Assembly: GCF_003364215.1 (NCBI RefSeq)
Contig: NZ_NXLU01000001.1
Span: forward strand, 272,605 to 336,604
Reading direction: 5' to 3'
Source: Helicobacter cholecystus
Lineage (GTDB): Bacteria > Campylobacterota > Campylobacteria > Campylobacterales > Helicobacteraceae
Length of the DNA: 64,000 nucleotides
The notes beneath the pieces were generated by a model that was given only the letters and a program-made list of their open reading frames with translations, was not told the origin of the DNA and did not search any database. Shown piece after piece: positions 29,486 to 38,414 of the stretch (position 1 is its first letter; each line of letters begins with the position of its first letter). Made by a program: the position numbers and the translations under genes.

Positions 29486-29491
29486 TATAAT
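29486..29491 (+). promoter_or_regulatory. -10 element for htpG
   Basis: A perfect TATAAT, in the context TTTTGCTATAATTGC, lies about 34 nt before the htpG ATG in otherwise gene-free sequence between neuA and htpG. Confidence 0.65.
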
Positions 29492-29524
29492 TGCAGTCTT
29501 TAATGACTTTAGCACAAAAGGAAA

Positions 29525-31381
29525 ATGAATATGGCAAAACATACATTTCAAACCCAAATCAATCAACTTCTTGACTTGATGATTCATTCACTTTATTCAA
29601 ATAAAGAAATTTTTTTAAGAGAACTTATCAGCAATGCTTCAGATGCTCTTGATAAGCTTAATTATCTTACTCTCACAGATGATAAATACAAAACTCTCTC
29701 CTTTTCTCCAAAAATCTCAATTAAATTTGAAGAAAACAAAAGCATCACTATTAGTGATAATGGAATTGGAATGAATGAGAAAGATTTAATTGAGCATTTA
29801 GGGACAATTGCAAAATCAGGAACAAAGAGTTTCTTGGAAGCTTTAAGCGGGGATAAAAAGAAAGATTCTGCTTTAATTGGACAATTTGGTGTTGGATTTT
29901 ACTCAGCTTTTATGGTGGCTGATAAAATTGTTGTTCAGAGTAAAAAAGCCACAGAAGATAAAGCCTATGCTTGGGTAAGTGATGGAAAAGGTGAATTTGA
30001 AATTACAGAATGCTCTAAAGAGGGCTATGGGACAGATATTACCCTCTATTTAAAAGATGAAGATAAAAATTTTGCTTCTACTTGGGAGTTAAAAAGTATT
30101 ATTGATAAATATTCTGATCATATTGCCTTCCCTATTTTCTTGGAATATACACAAACAAAAACAGAAGAAAAAGAGGGTAAGACAGAAGAAATCAAAGAAG
30201 AAAAAAATGAGCAAATCAACTCTGCAAAAGCCCTTTGGAAAATCAGTAAAGCAGAACTTAAAGATGAGGATTATAAAGAGTTTTATAAGTCTTTAACACA
30301 TGATAATTCCGATCCTTTAGCTTGGATTCATACAAAAGTTGAGGGAACACTAGAATATACCACCCTCTTTTATATTCCAAGCAAAGCCCCTTTTGACCTC
30401 TATCGCGTAGATTATAAATCAGGTGTAAAGCTTTATGTCAAGCGTGTCTTTATCACTGATGATGATAAAGAATTGCTCCCCTCTTATTTGCGATTTGTTC
30501 GAGGGATTGTAGATACAGAGGATTTACCCCTAAATGTTAGCCGTGAAATTATTCAACAAAATAAAATTCTCTCCACAATCAAATCTGCCTCTACTAAGAA
30601 GATTTTAGGTGAGATTACAGCTTTAAGCAAAGATGAAGCGAAATATAAAGATTTTTATTCACAATTTGGAAATGTTCTTAAAGAAGGACTTTATGGGGAT
30701 TTTGAAAATAAAGAAAAAATTTTAGAGCTTTTAAGATTTTACTCTTACAAAGAAGCAAAGAACATCTCTTTAAAAGAATACAAAGATGCAATGGGCAAAG
30801 ATCAAAAGAGTATTTATTTTCTTTTGGGTGAAAATCTTGAGGTACTTAAAAACTCTCCAACACTTGAGAAATACACCAAAAAGGGATATGATGTATTACT
30901 TTTGAGTGATGAGATTGATGGTTTTGTGATGCCAAATGTAGGTGAGTTTGATAAAACTCCTCTAAAAGATATTACAAGTAAAGAGGCTTTAGGAGAAGTG
31001 CAAGAAGAGATTGATGAGAATACAAGGAAAGAATTTGAGGCTTTAATTGAAAAGTTTAAAACCTGCATTACAGATTCAATCAGTGAGTTTAAGCTCTCTA
31101 AAGACTTAGATTCTCCACTTTGTTTGCTTACTCAAGCTCAAAATCCTATGATGGCAAACTTGATGGCTCAAATGGGGCAAAGTATGCCACAGGAGAGAAT
31201 TTTGGAGCTTAATATCACACACCCCATTATTACAAAACTTAAAAGTCTTGATGATGAAGAGAAGCTTAAGGGTATGATTACACTTTTGTATGGAAATGCA
31301 AAATTGCTTGAAAGTGGTCATCTTGGCAATGCTCAGGATTTTTGCCATCAACTCAATGCACTCATTGAGGCTAATCTTTAA
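29525..31381 (+). CDS. htpG: Chaperone HtpG (Hsp90 family)
   Basis: Cytosolic ATP-dependent chaperone. The GHKL ATPase domain is N-terminal: NKEIFLRELISNASDALDK, DNGIGM near residue 80, GTIAKSG and GQFGVGFYSAFM. The middle domain carries GIVDTEDLPLNVSRE. 618 residues fits the bacterial family. AAGGAAA precedes the first ATG; an ATG two codons later is also possible. Own promoter; probably co-transcribed with the Dsb-like gene 21 nt downstream. Confidence 0.96.
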   Translation: MNMAKHTFQTQINQLLDLMIHSLYSNKEIFLRELISNASDALDKLNYLTLTDDKYKTLSFSPKISIKFEENKSITISDNGIGMNEKDLIEHLGTIAKSGTKSFLEALSGDKKKDSALIGQFGVGFYSAFMVADKIVVQSKKATEDKAYAWVSDGKGEFEITECSKEGYGTDITLYLKDEDKNFASTWELKSIIDKYSDHIAFPIFLEYTQTKTEEKEGKTEEIKEEKNEQINSAKALWKISKAELKDEDYKEFYKSLTHDNSDPLAWIHTKVEGTLEYTTLFYIPSKAPFDLYRVDYKSGVKLYVKRVFITDDDKELLPSYLRFVRGIVDTEDLPLNVSREIIQQNKILSTIKSASTKKILGEITALSKDEAKYKDFYSQFGNVLKEGLYGDFENKEKILELLRFYSYKEAKNISLKEYKDAMGKDQKSIYFLLGENLEVLKNSPTLEKYTKKGYDVLLLSDEIDGFVMPNVGEFDKTPLKDITSKEALGEVQEEIDENTRKEFEALIEKFKTCITDSISEFKLSKDLDSPLCLLTQAQNPMMANLMAQMGQSMPQERILELNITHPIITKLKSLDDEEKLKGMITLLYGNAKLLESGHLGNAQDFCHQLNALIEANL

Positions 31382-31402
31382 ATCAAACAAAAAGGAAGGA
31401 AA

Positions 31403-32143
31403 ATGAAAAAACTACTCACACTTATTTTTGCACTTGCAAGTTTTGCATTTGCAGATAAAGCATTTTTGGATAAGGCATCAGCGTATATCAGTCAAAAAAC
31501 AGGACAAAAAATTATCGCTACTGAGGCTTATGATCTCAAATCCACACCCAGTATTAAATTTGTAATTTTAGAAGATAGTGTGAGTAAGACAAAAATCCCT
31601 GTATTTATCACCTCAGATGCCAAAATGATTTTAGGACTTTCAAATGTTCTTATCCCAAGTGATAGTACAGACTTAGAGCTTATTCAAGATACATATAAAA
31701 AGATTGAGGGGATTAAAGATCCTGACCCAAAGGCCTTGGATAAGTTTTTCTCCTCACTCAAACAAACTCGCTATATCTCTTTAAAATCAGAGAACAAAGA
31801 GTCTAAAAAAACAATTTATATGGTTTCAGATCCAAGATGTCCAGGATGTAGAAAAGAGTTGGGAGAGATTGAAAATAAACTTAAAGAAGGTGATGTAAAA
31901 ATCCTACTTGTTGCTTTTTTGGGCGAAGAATCAGCCACTAAAGCAAGTGTGATTTATGAAAAACTTATTGGTGTTAAAGATAATGCTAAAAAATTAAAAA
32001 TCCTAAGAGAAGTCTATGATCCTGATTATAAAATCACTCCAAAGGATAAAAAACTCTCTACAAAAGCTGTAAAGCAAAACAATGAAGATGTTGCCAAAGT
32101 GGGAATTCAGGGAGTTCCATTTGAACATACAATCAATAAATAG
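31403..32143 (+). CDS. Periplasmic thioredoxin-fold protein, DsbC/DsbG-like
   Basis: Predicted disulfide isomerase or reductase of the periplasm. A signal peptide (residues 1-17, ending FAFA) is followed by a region of about 115 residues that may be a dimerisation domain, and a thioredoxin-fold domain with the active site CPGC (C146 and C149). The cis-proline loop appears as GIQGVPFEH near the C-terminus. 246 residues. Lying between htpG and ccoI, it may serve folding or copper delivery, but that is only inference. I cannot assign it to a named Helicobacter Dsb. Confidence 0.75.
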   Translation: MKKLLTLIFALASFAFADKAFLDKASAYISQKTGQKIIATEAYDLKSTPSIKFVILEDSVSKTKIPVFITSDAKMILGLSNVLIPSDSTDLELIQDTYKKIEGIKDPDPKALDKFFSSLKQTRYISLKSENKESKKTIYMVSDPRCPGCRKELGEIENKLKEGDVKILLVAFLGEESATKASVIYEKLIGVKDNAKKLKILREVYDPDYKITPKDKKLSTKAVKQNNEDVAKVGIQGVPFEHTINK

Positions 32144-32160
32144 CTTTTTTGGAATAGGCA

Positions 32161-34542
32161 ATGAAATGTAGTCATTGCCAAAATACTTTTCCCAAAGATT
32201 CATTGCTTGTTTGCAATGATGAGGGGAAAGAGCTGTATTTTTGTTGCAATGGTTGCAAAAGTGTGTATTTTATTCTTAAAGACCATCATGTCCAAAGCTT
32301 TTATGACAAGCTCCAAGGTTCTGCTCTCACCCCAAAAGACAAGATTCAAACCTTTTCTCCAGCCTATTATCAATCCCAATCTTTCAAAGAAAAATACATT
32401 CGTAAAACTAAAGACGGATACTCTCAAACGCTCTTTTTAATTCATAATATTCACTGCTCTGCGTGTATTTGGCTCAATGAGACTATGCTTAATAAGCTTG
32501 ATGGAATCATTGAGGCAAATATCCACTATACCAATCATAAGGCTGTGATTACTTTTGATGAGAGTAAGCTTAGTGTTGCTCAAATTGTCGCACTTATTGA
32601 AAGTCTTGGTTATGGGGTGAGTGTAGGGGAGGAAATGGAGCAAAAAAGTCAAGAGGAAAAAAGAAATTTCTTCATTAAGCTCACTGTGGCTATTTTTTGC
32701 TCGATGAATATTATGTGGCTAGCAATTGCCCAGTATTCTGGATATTTTCAGGGAATTACAAAAGAGTATTCCCTACTTTTAAATATCGCTTCTTTTCTTC
32801 TTTGTACTCCTGTGCTTTTTTATAGTGGAAGTATTTTTTATAAAAGTGCATATTGGGGTTTAAAGAGGGGGGTTGTAGGAATGGATTTACTTGTTTTTAG
32901 TGGAGGGTTGATCACTTATTGCTATTCCATTTATGCCTCTTTAAGTGGGGCGGAGACTTATTTTGAGTCTGTAAGTATGATTTTAACATTTGTGATGATT
33001 GGAAAATTCTTAGAGCTTAAAAGCAAGAACTTAGCGGGAGAGGTTTTAGAATCTTTGAGTGCTCAAATTCCCCAAAGTTTAAGGGTTTTCAGAGAAGGGG
33101 GGATTTGTGAAATTGCTCCTCAAGAAGTGCTTGTAGGAGAGAGAATTGAAGTGCTTGTAGGAGAGAGAATTGTTATTGATGGAATACTAGAGAGTGAAGA
33201 GGCACTTTTAGATGAAGTAGCGCTCAGTGGAGAATCAAACCCTATCAGTAAAACTAAGGGAGAGTTTTTAATCTCAGGGAGTATTAATCTTATGCGTTCT
33301 ATCACTTACAGAGCAACTAAAAGTTTTGAAGAAAGCTCACTAAATTCTCTGATTAAACTTATGCAAAATGCTACAGCAAAAAAACCCGCCATTGAGGCTT
33401 TGGCAAATAAAATTTCTGCAAGATTTTCTCAATTTGTCCTTATATGTGCAATTTGTACTTTTTGTGCTTATCTCTTCTTGCATCATCCTTTTAATGAGGC
33501 TTTAAGGGTTGCTATAAGTGTGATTATCATTGCTTGTCCTTGTGCCCTAGCTCTTGCAACTCCGATTTCAAGCATTGTGGGGCTAAGTCGAGCCTATCAA
33601 GAGGGCATACTTTTTAAGCAAAGCAAGTTTTTAGAAACTTTGGCAAAGGTGAATTATCTTTGTTTTGATAAAACAGGAACTTTAACCCAAGGAATGCCTC
33701 AAGTAGTTCGTGAGCAAAAATTTCACTCTTATAATCCTGCCTTGCTTGAGGCTTTGATGCAGAAAAATATCCATCCCATTGCTAAAGGAATTCTCTCTTA
33801 TTTACATATTCCCTCAAGCCTTGAAATCAGTGAAGTCATTGTGCATAATCACCAAGGATTAGAGGGAGAGTGTGAGGGAAAAATTTTACTTGGAGGAAGT
33901 GTTGAGTTTTTGAGGCAAAGAGGTGTAGAGGTGGGGGAAATATCTGGAGAGGGGAGTGTATTTGCTTGGAGTGTTGATGGAGAGCTTCAAAGTATCTTTT
34001 TTCTTCAAGACTCTCTAAAACCTTATGCAAAAGAAGCACTTGCTTTACTTAGAGGCTTTGGATTAGAGATGTGTATTTTAAGTGGTGATGCCCAAAGCGA
34101 AGTAGAAAGGATTGCCCAAGAGCTTGATGTGGAGCAGTATTATTTTAAACATTCTCCTACTCAAAAGGCTGAAGTGATCAAATCTTTAAGAGAGAGGGGG
34201 TATAAAATTGCAATGATTGGTGATGGGATTAATGATGTTTTGGCCCTTACGCAAAGTGAGGTGGGAATCTCAATGGCCAATCGTAATGATTTGGCTATTG
34301 AGAGCAGTGATGTGGTCTTGCTGTATTCTGATTTACACACTCTCTCTAAAACATTCTGTATTGCACAAAAAACACTTAAAAATATTAAACAAAATATTTT
34401 CTTCTCTCTTTTTTATAATGCTACGACTATTCCCTTGGCAGTTTTAGGGTTTATTGCTCCTATTTTTGCAGCCCTAAGTATGAGCATAAGCTCTTTGGTG
34501 GTTGTGCTTAATGCATTGAGATTAAAAAGAATTAAACTATAA
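32161..34542 (+). CDS. ccoI: Copper-transporting P-type ATPase, FixI/CcoI type
   Basis: Inner-membrane ATPase that moves copper for assembly of cbb3 cytochrome oxidase. The N-terminus has a cysteine-rich metal-binding region (CSHCQ, CCNGCK) and an HMA domain with HCSAC near residue 99. Later come the membrane helices, the ion motif ACPCALALATP, the phosphorylation motif DKTGTLTQG and GDGINDVLAL. 793 residues and the cysteine-rich N-terminus fit the CcoI type rather than CopA. Two identical 24-bp blocks (33124-33171) encode part of the actuator domain. Confidence 0.9.
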   Translation: MKCSHCQNTFPKDSLLVCNDEGKELYFCCNGCKSVYFILKDHHVQSFYDKLQGSALTPKDKIQTFSPAYYQSQSFKEKYIRKTKDGYSQTLFLIHNIHCSACIWLNETMLNKLDGIIEANIHYTNHKAVITFDESKLSVAQIVALIESLGYGVSVGEEMEQKSQEEKRNFFIKLTVAIFCSMNIMWLAIAQYSGYFQGITKEYSLLLNIASFLLCTPVLFYSGSIFYKSAYWGLKRGVVGMDLLVFSGGLITYCYSIYASLSGAETYFESVSMILTFVMIGKFLELKSKNLAGEVLESLSAQIPQSLRVFREGGICEIAPQEVLVGERIEVLVGERIVIDGILESEEALLDEVALSGESNPISKTKGEFLISGSINLMRSITYRATKSFEESSLNSLIKLMQNATAKKPAIEALANKISARFSQFVLICAICTFCAYLFLHHPFNEALRVAISVIIIACPCALALATPISSIVGLSRAYQEGILFKQSKFLETLAKVNYLCFDKTGTLTQGMPQVVREQKFHSYNPALLEALMQKNIHPIAKGILSYLHIPSSLEISEVIVHNHQGLEGECEGKILLGGSVEFLRQRGVEVGEISGEGSVFAWSVDGELQSIFFLQDSLKPYAKEALALLRGFGLEMCILSGDAQSEVERIAQELDVEQYYFKHSPTQKAEVIKSLRERGYKIAMIGDGINDVLALTQSEVGISMANRNDLAIESSDVVLLYSDLHTLSKTFCIAQKTLKNIKQNIFFSLFYNATTIPLAVLGFIAPIFAALSMSISSLVVVLNALRLKRIKL
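33124..33171 (+). repeat. Perfect tandem 24-bp repeat in ccoI
   Basis: The 24 bases encoding EVLVGERI occur twice in a row with no mismatch. Both copies align with two naturally similar strands of the P-type ATPase actuator domain (the V-GD-I and V-GERI-DG segments), so total length looks normal. Confidence 0.9.
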
Positions 34543-34563
34543 ATACTGATTAAAATTTTATAT

Positions 34564-34646
34564 AAAAAATAATACAAGGGGAGGCAGGAGAAAACTCCAA
34601 CCCAATCTAGCCTCCATTTATGGACTTTCTTCCTTGTATTTTTTGT
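34564..34646. other. Structured palindromic element after ccoI, possible terminator or small RNA
   Basis: Nested inverted repeats: AATACAAGG (34571-34579) with CCTTGTATT (34632-34640); GGAGGC (34580-34585) with GCCTCC (34610-34615); GGAG (34587-34590) with CTCC (34595-34598). A T-run follows on the plus strand and an A-run precedes, so it could terminate transcripts from either side. The folded core is larger than a simple terminator and could be a small RNA. No known RNA family is recognised. Confidence 0.5.
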
Positions 34647-34685
34647 GAGGTGCTAAAGCATTTACTAAACTTGAGCTAGATTGAG

Positions 34686-34691
34686 TATAAT
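34686..34691 (+). promoter_or_regulatory. -10 element in the ccoI downstream gap
   Basis: A perfect TATAAT lies downstream of the structured element. A transcript from here would have a leader of about 230 nt before the next plus-strand gene (34925). It is suggested by the hexamer alone. Confidence 0.35.
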
Positions 34692-34727
34692 GCCTCTTGT
34701 CTAATCATACGGAGCTATATTACAAGC

Positions 34728-34850
34728 TCAAGAAAAGCTCTTAGAAGCTCGACCAAAGCGACTAAGAGCTTTATAACTAGGATTATTATCTCCATAGCTA
34801 CCACCTCCTCTCACAAGGAAGCGTCCTTCTTTAGCACTCATTTGGATTAT
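34728..34850 (-). pseudogene. Possible relic of a formylglycine-generating-enzyme-like gene
   Basis: In the 382-bp gap 34543-34924, a minus-strand frame reads EGRFLVRGGGSYGDNNPSY and then ALSRFGRAS. This resembles the C-terminal part of SUMF1/FGE-type proteins (a VxRGGSW segment followed by R-rich residues). There is no upstream domain, and the frame stops soon after, so it would be a short fragment at most. The resemblance rests on one motif and may be chance. Confidence 0.3.
34734..34772. repeat. 11-bp perfect inverted repeat
   Basis: AAAGCTCTTAG (34734-34744) and CTAAGAGCTTT (34762-34772) are exact inverted copies with a 17-nt spacer. They lie in the same gene-free stretch and overlap the possible FGE-like relic. 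It could be a transcript hairpin or an old insertion footprint. Confidence 0.7.
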
Positions 34851-34924
34851 ATCAAGTTTAAAATACGCTAATCTAGTTTTATTCTTATTAAGAATTTTCA
34901 TTTTACAAAATATAAAGGAGCAAT

Positions 34925-35437
34925 ATGAAGGCACTTATTCTTCCCTTTAAGGACAAAGTTCCAGCCATTCACGCAGAGACTTTTATTTTCCCACAAACTT
35001 CAATCATCGGCGATGTTAAGATTGCAAAGCATTGCAGTATTTGGTTTGGAAGTGTGATAAGAGGGGATATTGCCAGTATTTTTATTGATGAGGGGAGTAA
35101 TATCCAAGAACTCACTAATATTCATGTGGATTATACCCAAGGGGTGAGAATAGGAAAAAATGTTACAGTAGGACATCGTTGCATTATTCACGCCTGTGAA
35201 ATTAGCGATGAGGTGCTAGTAGGAATGGGAAGCATTATAATGGATGGGGCTATCATAGGGGCTCAAAGTATTGTGGGGGCAAATTCATTGATTACTAAGA
35301 ATAAAATCTTTCCCCCACGCTCTTTGATTATGGGAAATCCTGCAAAGGTCGTGCGAGAACTCAATGAAGAGGAGATTAGCTTTATTCATCAATCTGCTCA
35401 ACACTATATTGCACTAGCAAAGGAATATAGACTTTGA
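34925..35437 (+). CDS. Gamma-carbonic-anhydrase-like hexapeptide protein
   Basis: Left-handed beta-helix trimer of the YrdA/PaaY/gamma-CA-like group; carbonic anhydrase activity is not certain. Hexapeptide repeats run through residues 25-125 (IIGDVKIAKHCSIWFGSVIRGD, then VGHRCIIHACEI), with His residues in the expected metal positions (NIHVD, VGHRCIIHAC). The end, IMGNPAKVVREL, is also typical. 170 residues. A GGAG site precedes the ATG. It stands alone between the structured gap and the C14A9 tract. Confidence 0.88.
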   Translation: MKALILPFKDKVPAIHAETFIFPQTSIIGDVKIAKHCSIWFGSVIRGDIASIFIDEGSNIQELTNIHVDYTQGVRIGKNVTVGHRCIIHACEISDEVLVGMGSIIMDGAIIGAQSIVGANSLITKNKIFPPRSLIMGNPAKVVRELNEEEISFIHQSAQHYIALAKEYRL

Positions 35438-35472
35438 GTGCTTAAGATATGTGAATTTTAAGCTTTGATTTC

Positions 35473-35481
35473 TGATAAAAT
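35473..35481 (+). promoter_or_regulatory. Extended -10 element before the C14A9 tract
   Basis: TGATAAAAT fits an extended -10 (TG-N-TAAAAT). The C14A9 tract begins about 7 nt past the expected start site, so it would lie in the 5' leader of any transcript reaching the hsdR relic. Confidence 0.4.
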
Positions 35482-35494
35482 CTAGGTTTTTAAT

Positions 35495-35517
35495 CCCCCC
35501 CCCCCCCCAAAAAAAAA
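35495..35517 (+). repeat. C14A9 homopolymer tract
   Basis: Fourteen C (35495-35508) are followed by nine A (35509-35517). Tracts of this kind change length by slipped-strand mispairing in Helicobacter and Campylobacter. In the frame entering the hsdR relic, a TAA stands immediately before the C run, so no upstream start can feed it at this tract length. Confidence 0.95.
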
Positions 35518-36533
35518 GACATCTATAGCAAAAGCTATGATACAACAGATGTAAAGTTTCAAAACTACTATAAAGATTTATCGCTATCCTCAATAGTGTT
35601 AAGACTTTTGGAAATATTGTGTGTTTTAGAGATTTGGAAGAGGACCTTAATAAGGCCCTTGCACTCTTTGGAAACAAAGATGCTGGGGGGATTGTGTTGC
35701 TTAGAAAGTTTGAGGACTACTTCTATGGCTATACTGATGAAAAGGGCAAAGAATATGAGGGATATAAAACCTTGATTGAGAAGCTTCTCAAGAAGTTTCC
35801 TCTAGGGGAGAGAATCCTCTCTGAAGCTAAGCAAAAAGAATTCATTAAGCTTTTTGGAGAGATTTTAAAAATCAGAAATATTTTGGGGTGTTTTGATGAG
35901 TTTAAAAATCATCAAATCATTGAACCAAGGGATTTGCAAGACTATCAGGGAATGTATCTTGATCTCTATGGCGAGCTTAGGGGAGAAAGGAATGCAGAAA
36001 AAGAAGAAATCAATGATGACTTAGTTTTTGAGATTGAGCTGATTAAGCAGGTGGAGATCAATATTGACTACATTTTAGCCCTGATTGAAAAATATGCAAA
36101 ATCTTGCAATGAAGAGAGGCAGGGAATCAAAAAAGAGATTGAAACAAGCATTAATTCAAGTCTTGAGATGCGCAATAAAAAAGATTTGATTATGGAGTTT
36201 GTGGAGCGTGTCAATAATCAAAGTGAGAATGTATTCAAAGATTTTGAAGAGTATATCAAGCAAAAGCGTAGTGAGGAGTTTGAGGCGATTATTAGAGATA
36301 ATAATCTCAAAGAAGATGAGGCCTATGAGTTTATTCAAAGGGCGTTTGAATATGGACAAATGGAGTTCAATGGGACAGACTTTCCTAAACTTCTCCCTAA
36401 AGAAAAATCTTCATTTTTCAGTAAAACCTCCAATCGTGGGGAGATAAAAGAAAAAATATCAGAAATCTTGCAGAGATTTTTTGAGAGATTTTATAGTATC
36501 TCTAGTTCAGTGTTTGAGAGGAAGGAGGGGTGA
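35509..36533 (+). pseudogene. hsdR: Type I restriction enzyme HsdR, C-terminal relic with internal deletion
   Basis: From 35518 one frame encodes DIYSKSYDTTDVKFQNYYKD, and a second frame from about 35586 encodes ILNSVKTFGNIVCFRDLEED and continues open to 36533. Both pieces match the order of HsdR as I recall it, but the segment normally between them (around helicase motifs V-VI, GFDATTLNTLW to SRTNR) is absent and the frame shifts at the join near 35585. The first two thirds of the gene (nuclease and early helicase motifs) and hsdM/hsdS are missing. About 305 C-terminal residues, acidic and helical, are uninterrupted. This is a broken gene, not a working restriction subunit. Confidence 0.85.
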
Positions 36534-36578
36534 GCATAGGGGTGTGGACATTTCCTAAGAAGCCCCTTATTGAATCCC

Positions 36579-38312
36579 TTATACCACAAACCCCATGCTC
36601 TTCTCCCCATCAAAGCTCCCATCTTTTTCTCTTGCAATTTCTTTGCTAAAGTCTTCGAAGGTAAAAATGGGGTGCTTTTGTGTCGCAACTTTGTAGGCTG
36701 TATTTTTGACTATCAGTGCGATTTGTCCACCGCTAAGATCAAAGATAGAGAGTTTTTCTAACAAAATCTCCCTATTTTCTTTAAACTCTGCATTCTTGGG
36801 TAAATGAAGCTCCCAAAGCTCTTTTCTTTGCTCTTTTGTAGGACGTTTGAATTCAATTTTATAATTAAATCTTCTAGAAAATGCGCTATCTAAGCTTTCA
36901 AGCAAATTTGTTGTAGCAATGAGAATGCCGTCAAATTTTTCAATCTGTTCTAAAAAAATATTTTGCATCTGATTGTGCATTTTATCTGCTCCACTCCCCC
37001 CTGTGCTTCTAGCACTGAGGAATTGATCTGCTTCATCAAGGAGTAAAATGGGCTCACTTTTACTTTTTTGTGAGATTTCACGATAGCTATCAAAGATTTT
37101 TCTTACATTTTTTTCACTCTCTCCTACATACATAGAGAGGATCTTAGAGCAGTCAAAATTGAGGATTTGTTTTTTTAGACTTTTGGCGAGTGCTAGGGCT
37201 GTAAGTGTTTTTCCCGTCCCCGCGCAACCATAGAAAATAATCTTGCTTTCAATTCCACTTTTTTTCTCTTTGATGCCCCAAGCCTTAAGCTGAGAAAGGA
37301 CTTTTATATCCATTTGCTTAAGCAGTGCTTCTAAAGTCTCTCTTGTAGAAGGAGGAAGTACAATATCTTTAAGATCTTTTTTGGGCTCTAGAATCTGGAA
37401 GGTTTCTTGCTCTTTGATGAGGTTTGTCAGGGTGTTTTTACTTTTTTTGTTTTTCTTGTTGGGGTAAATGATTTTTTGTAAAATCTCCTCATTGATAAAA
37501 AATGTCCTTGCAATTCCTCCAAATGGACTAAGTATCTCATCATAATCCACTAAATTTTTTTCAATCAAATTGCTTTTTTCATCAAGCAAAGAGCGATTCT
37601 TGATTTTGTCATATTCATCTTCACTGATTAAGTCTATGAGTGCATTCATCTCTCTTAAATTGCCCTCTCCCCCAGAATATTCCTCTTTAAGGAGGGCAAA
37701 AAAGAGAATTTGTTCCTTATTGCTTAATTGTGCATCATTGATGAGGGAAACGATTTGAAGAGGGGCTTGTGTGAGTTCAACGCGATATTTGATTTGTTGC
37801 TCTAGGGTGCTTAGGCGGTATTGGATTCTAGAGAGTGAGGGAGAGTCAAGTTTATAGGAGAGTTTAAGGTGATTGATTTGCACAATGAGATCAATCCTTA
37901 AAAACTGATCTTTGAGGTATTCAAGATGATCTTGATAGGGATAGGCTTGGGGAAGTTTGACTTCTAATGTACCATCTTCAAGCAGTCTTAAAAAACTATG
38001 GGTTAAATAGATGTTTTCATTTAAAAGTTCAAGAAGTAGGGTATTGGTAGGACGTGAGAAATTGCTTTGAGAAATCCAGCCAAGCTCTAGAAGATTTTTG
38101 ATTTTAGGTAGATAGGAGAGAGTGGCTTCACCCTTAAGGCCAAAGAGATTTTCTATCAGGCCTAACACCATTATCTCTACTTCAGAGTTAAGCAAGGCTT
38201 TTGCCATATATTGTAGGATCTTTGCCTCATCTTCATCACATTTTAAAGAGGAGAAAATTTGAGATTTTGTAATATCTTGAGTGTTGATAAAGTCCAAATA
38301 GTATTGCATCAT
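36579..38312 (-). CDS. AAA+ family ATPase
   Basis: Cytosolic ATPase with a long N-terminal region (about residues 1-340) of unknown function and a C-terminal AAA module: Walker A GCAGTGKT near residue 363, Walker B ILLLDEAD, the sensor segment ILIATTN and an arginine finger FSRRFNY. 577 residues. Similar single-copy ATPases occur in Campylobacter and Helicobacter, but substrates are not known. It is convergent with the hsdR relic and divergent from xth. No signal or membrane segment. Confidence 0.8.
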   Translation of the reverse strand: MMQYYLDFINTQDITKSQIFSSLKCDEDEAKILQYMAKALLNSEVEIMVLGLIENLFGLKGEATLSYLPKIKNLLELGWISQSNFSRPTNTLLLELLNENIYLTHSFLRLLEDGTLEVKLPQAYPYQDHLEYLKDQFLRIDLIVQINHLKLSYKLDSPSLSRIQYRLSTLEQQIKYRVELTQAPLQIVSLINDAQLSNKEQILFFALLKEEYSGGEGNLREMNALIDLISEDEYDKIKNRSLLDEKSNLIEKNLVDYDEILSPFGGIARTFFINEEILQKIIYPNKKNKKSKNTLTNLIKEQETFQILEPKKDLKDIVLPPSTRETLEALLKQMDIKVLSQLKAWGIKEKKSGIESKIIFYGCAGTGKTLTALALAKSLKKQILNFDCSKILSMYVGESEKNVRKIFDSYREISQKSKSEPILLLDEADQFLSARSTGGSGADKMHNQMQNIFLEQIEKFDGILIATTNLLESLDSAFSRRFNYKIEFKRPTKEQRKELWELHLPKNAEFKENREILLEKLSIFDLSGGQIALIVKNTAYKVATQKHPIFTFEDFSKEIAREKDGSFDGEKSMGFVV

Positions 38313-38414
38313 TTCTTCTTTGTTTTGAGGTTTTAATCTCGCGATTTTATCAAATCAATCCATCCTGTTAGGTAAAATGGTAGATTTTTAATCATACAAA
38401 AAATGGAGTGGATA

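Noticed and set aside
33124..33171. 24-bp repeat taken as an extra insertion in CcoI
   Set aside because: The family has two similar segments at this place, so the protein length looks normal.
34728..34934. 68-codon minus-strand frame as a working gene
   Set aside because: Its first third runs into the start of the gamma-CA-like gene, it has no ribosome site, and only the RGG-S part looks protein-like.
35619..36533. 304-codon frame as an intact unknown gene
   Set aside because: It matches the HsdR C-terminus, has no ribosome site at its GTG, and HsdR-like sequence continues upstream without a start.
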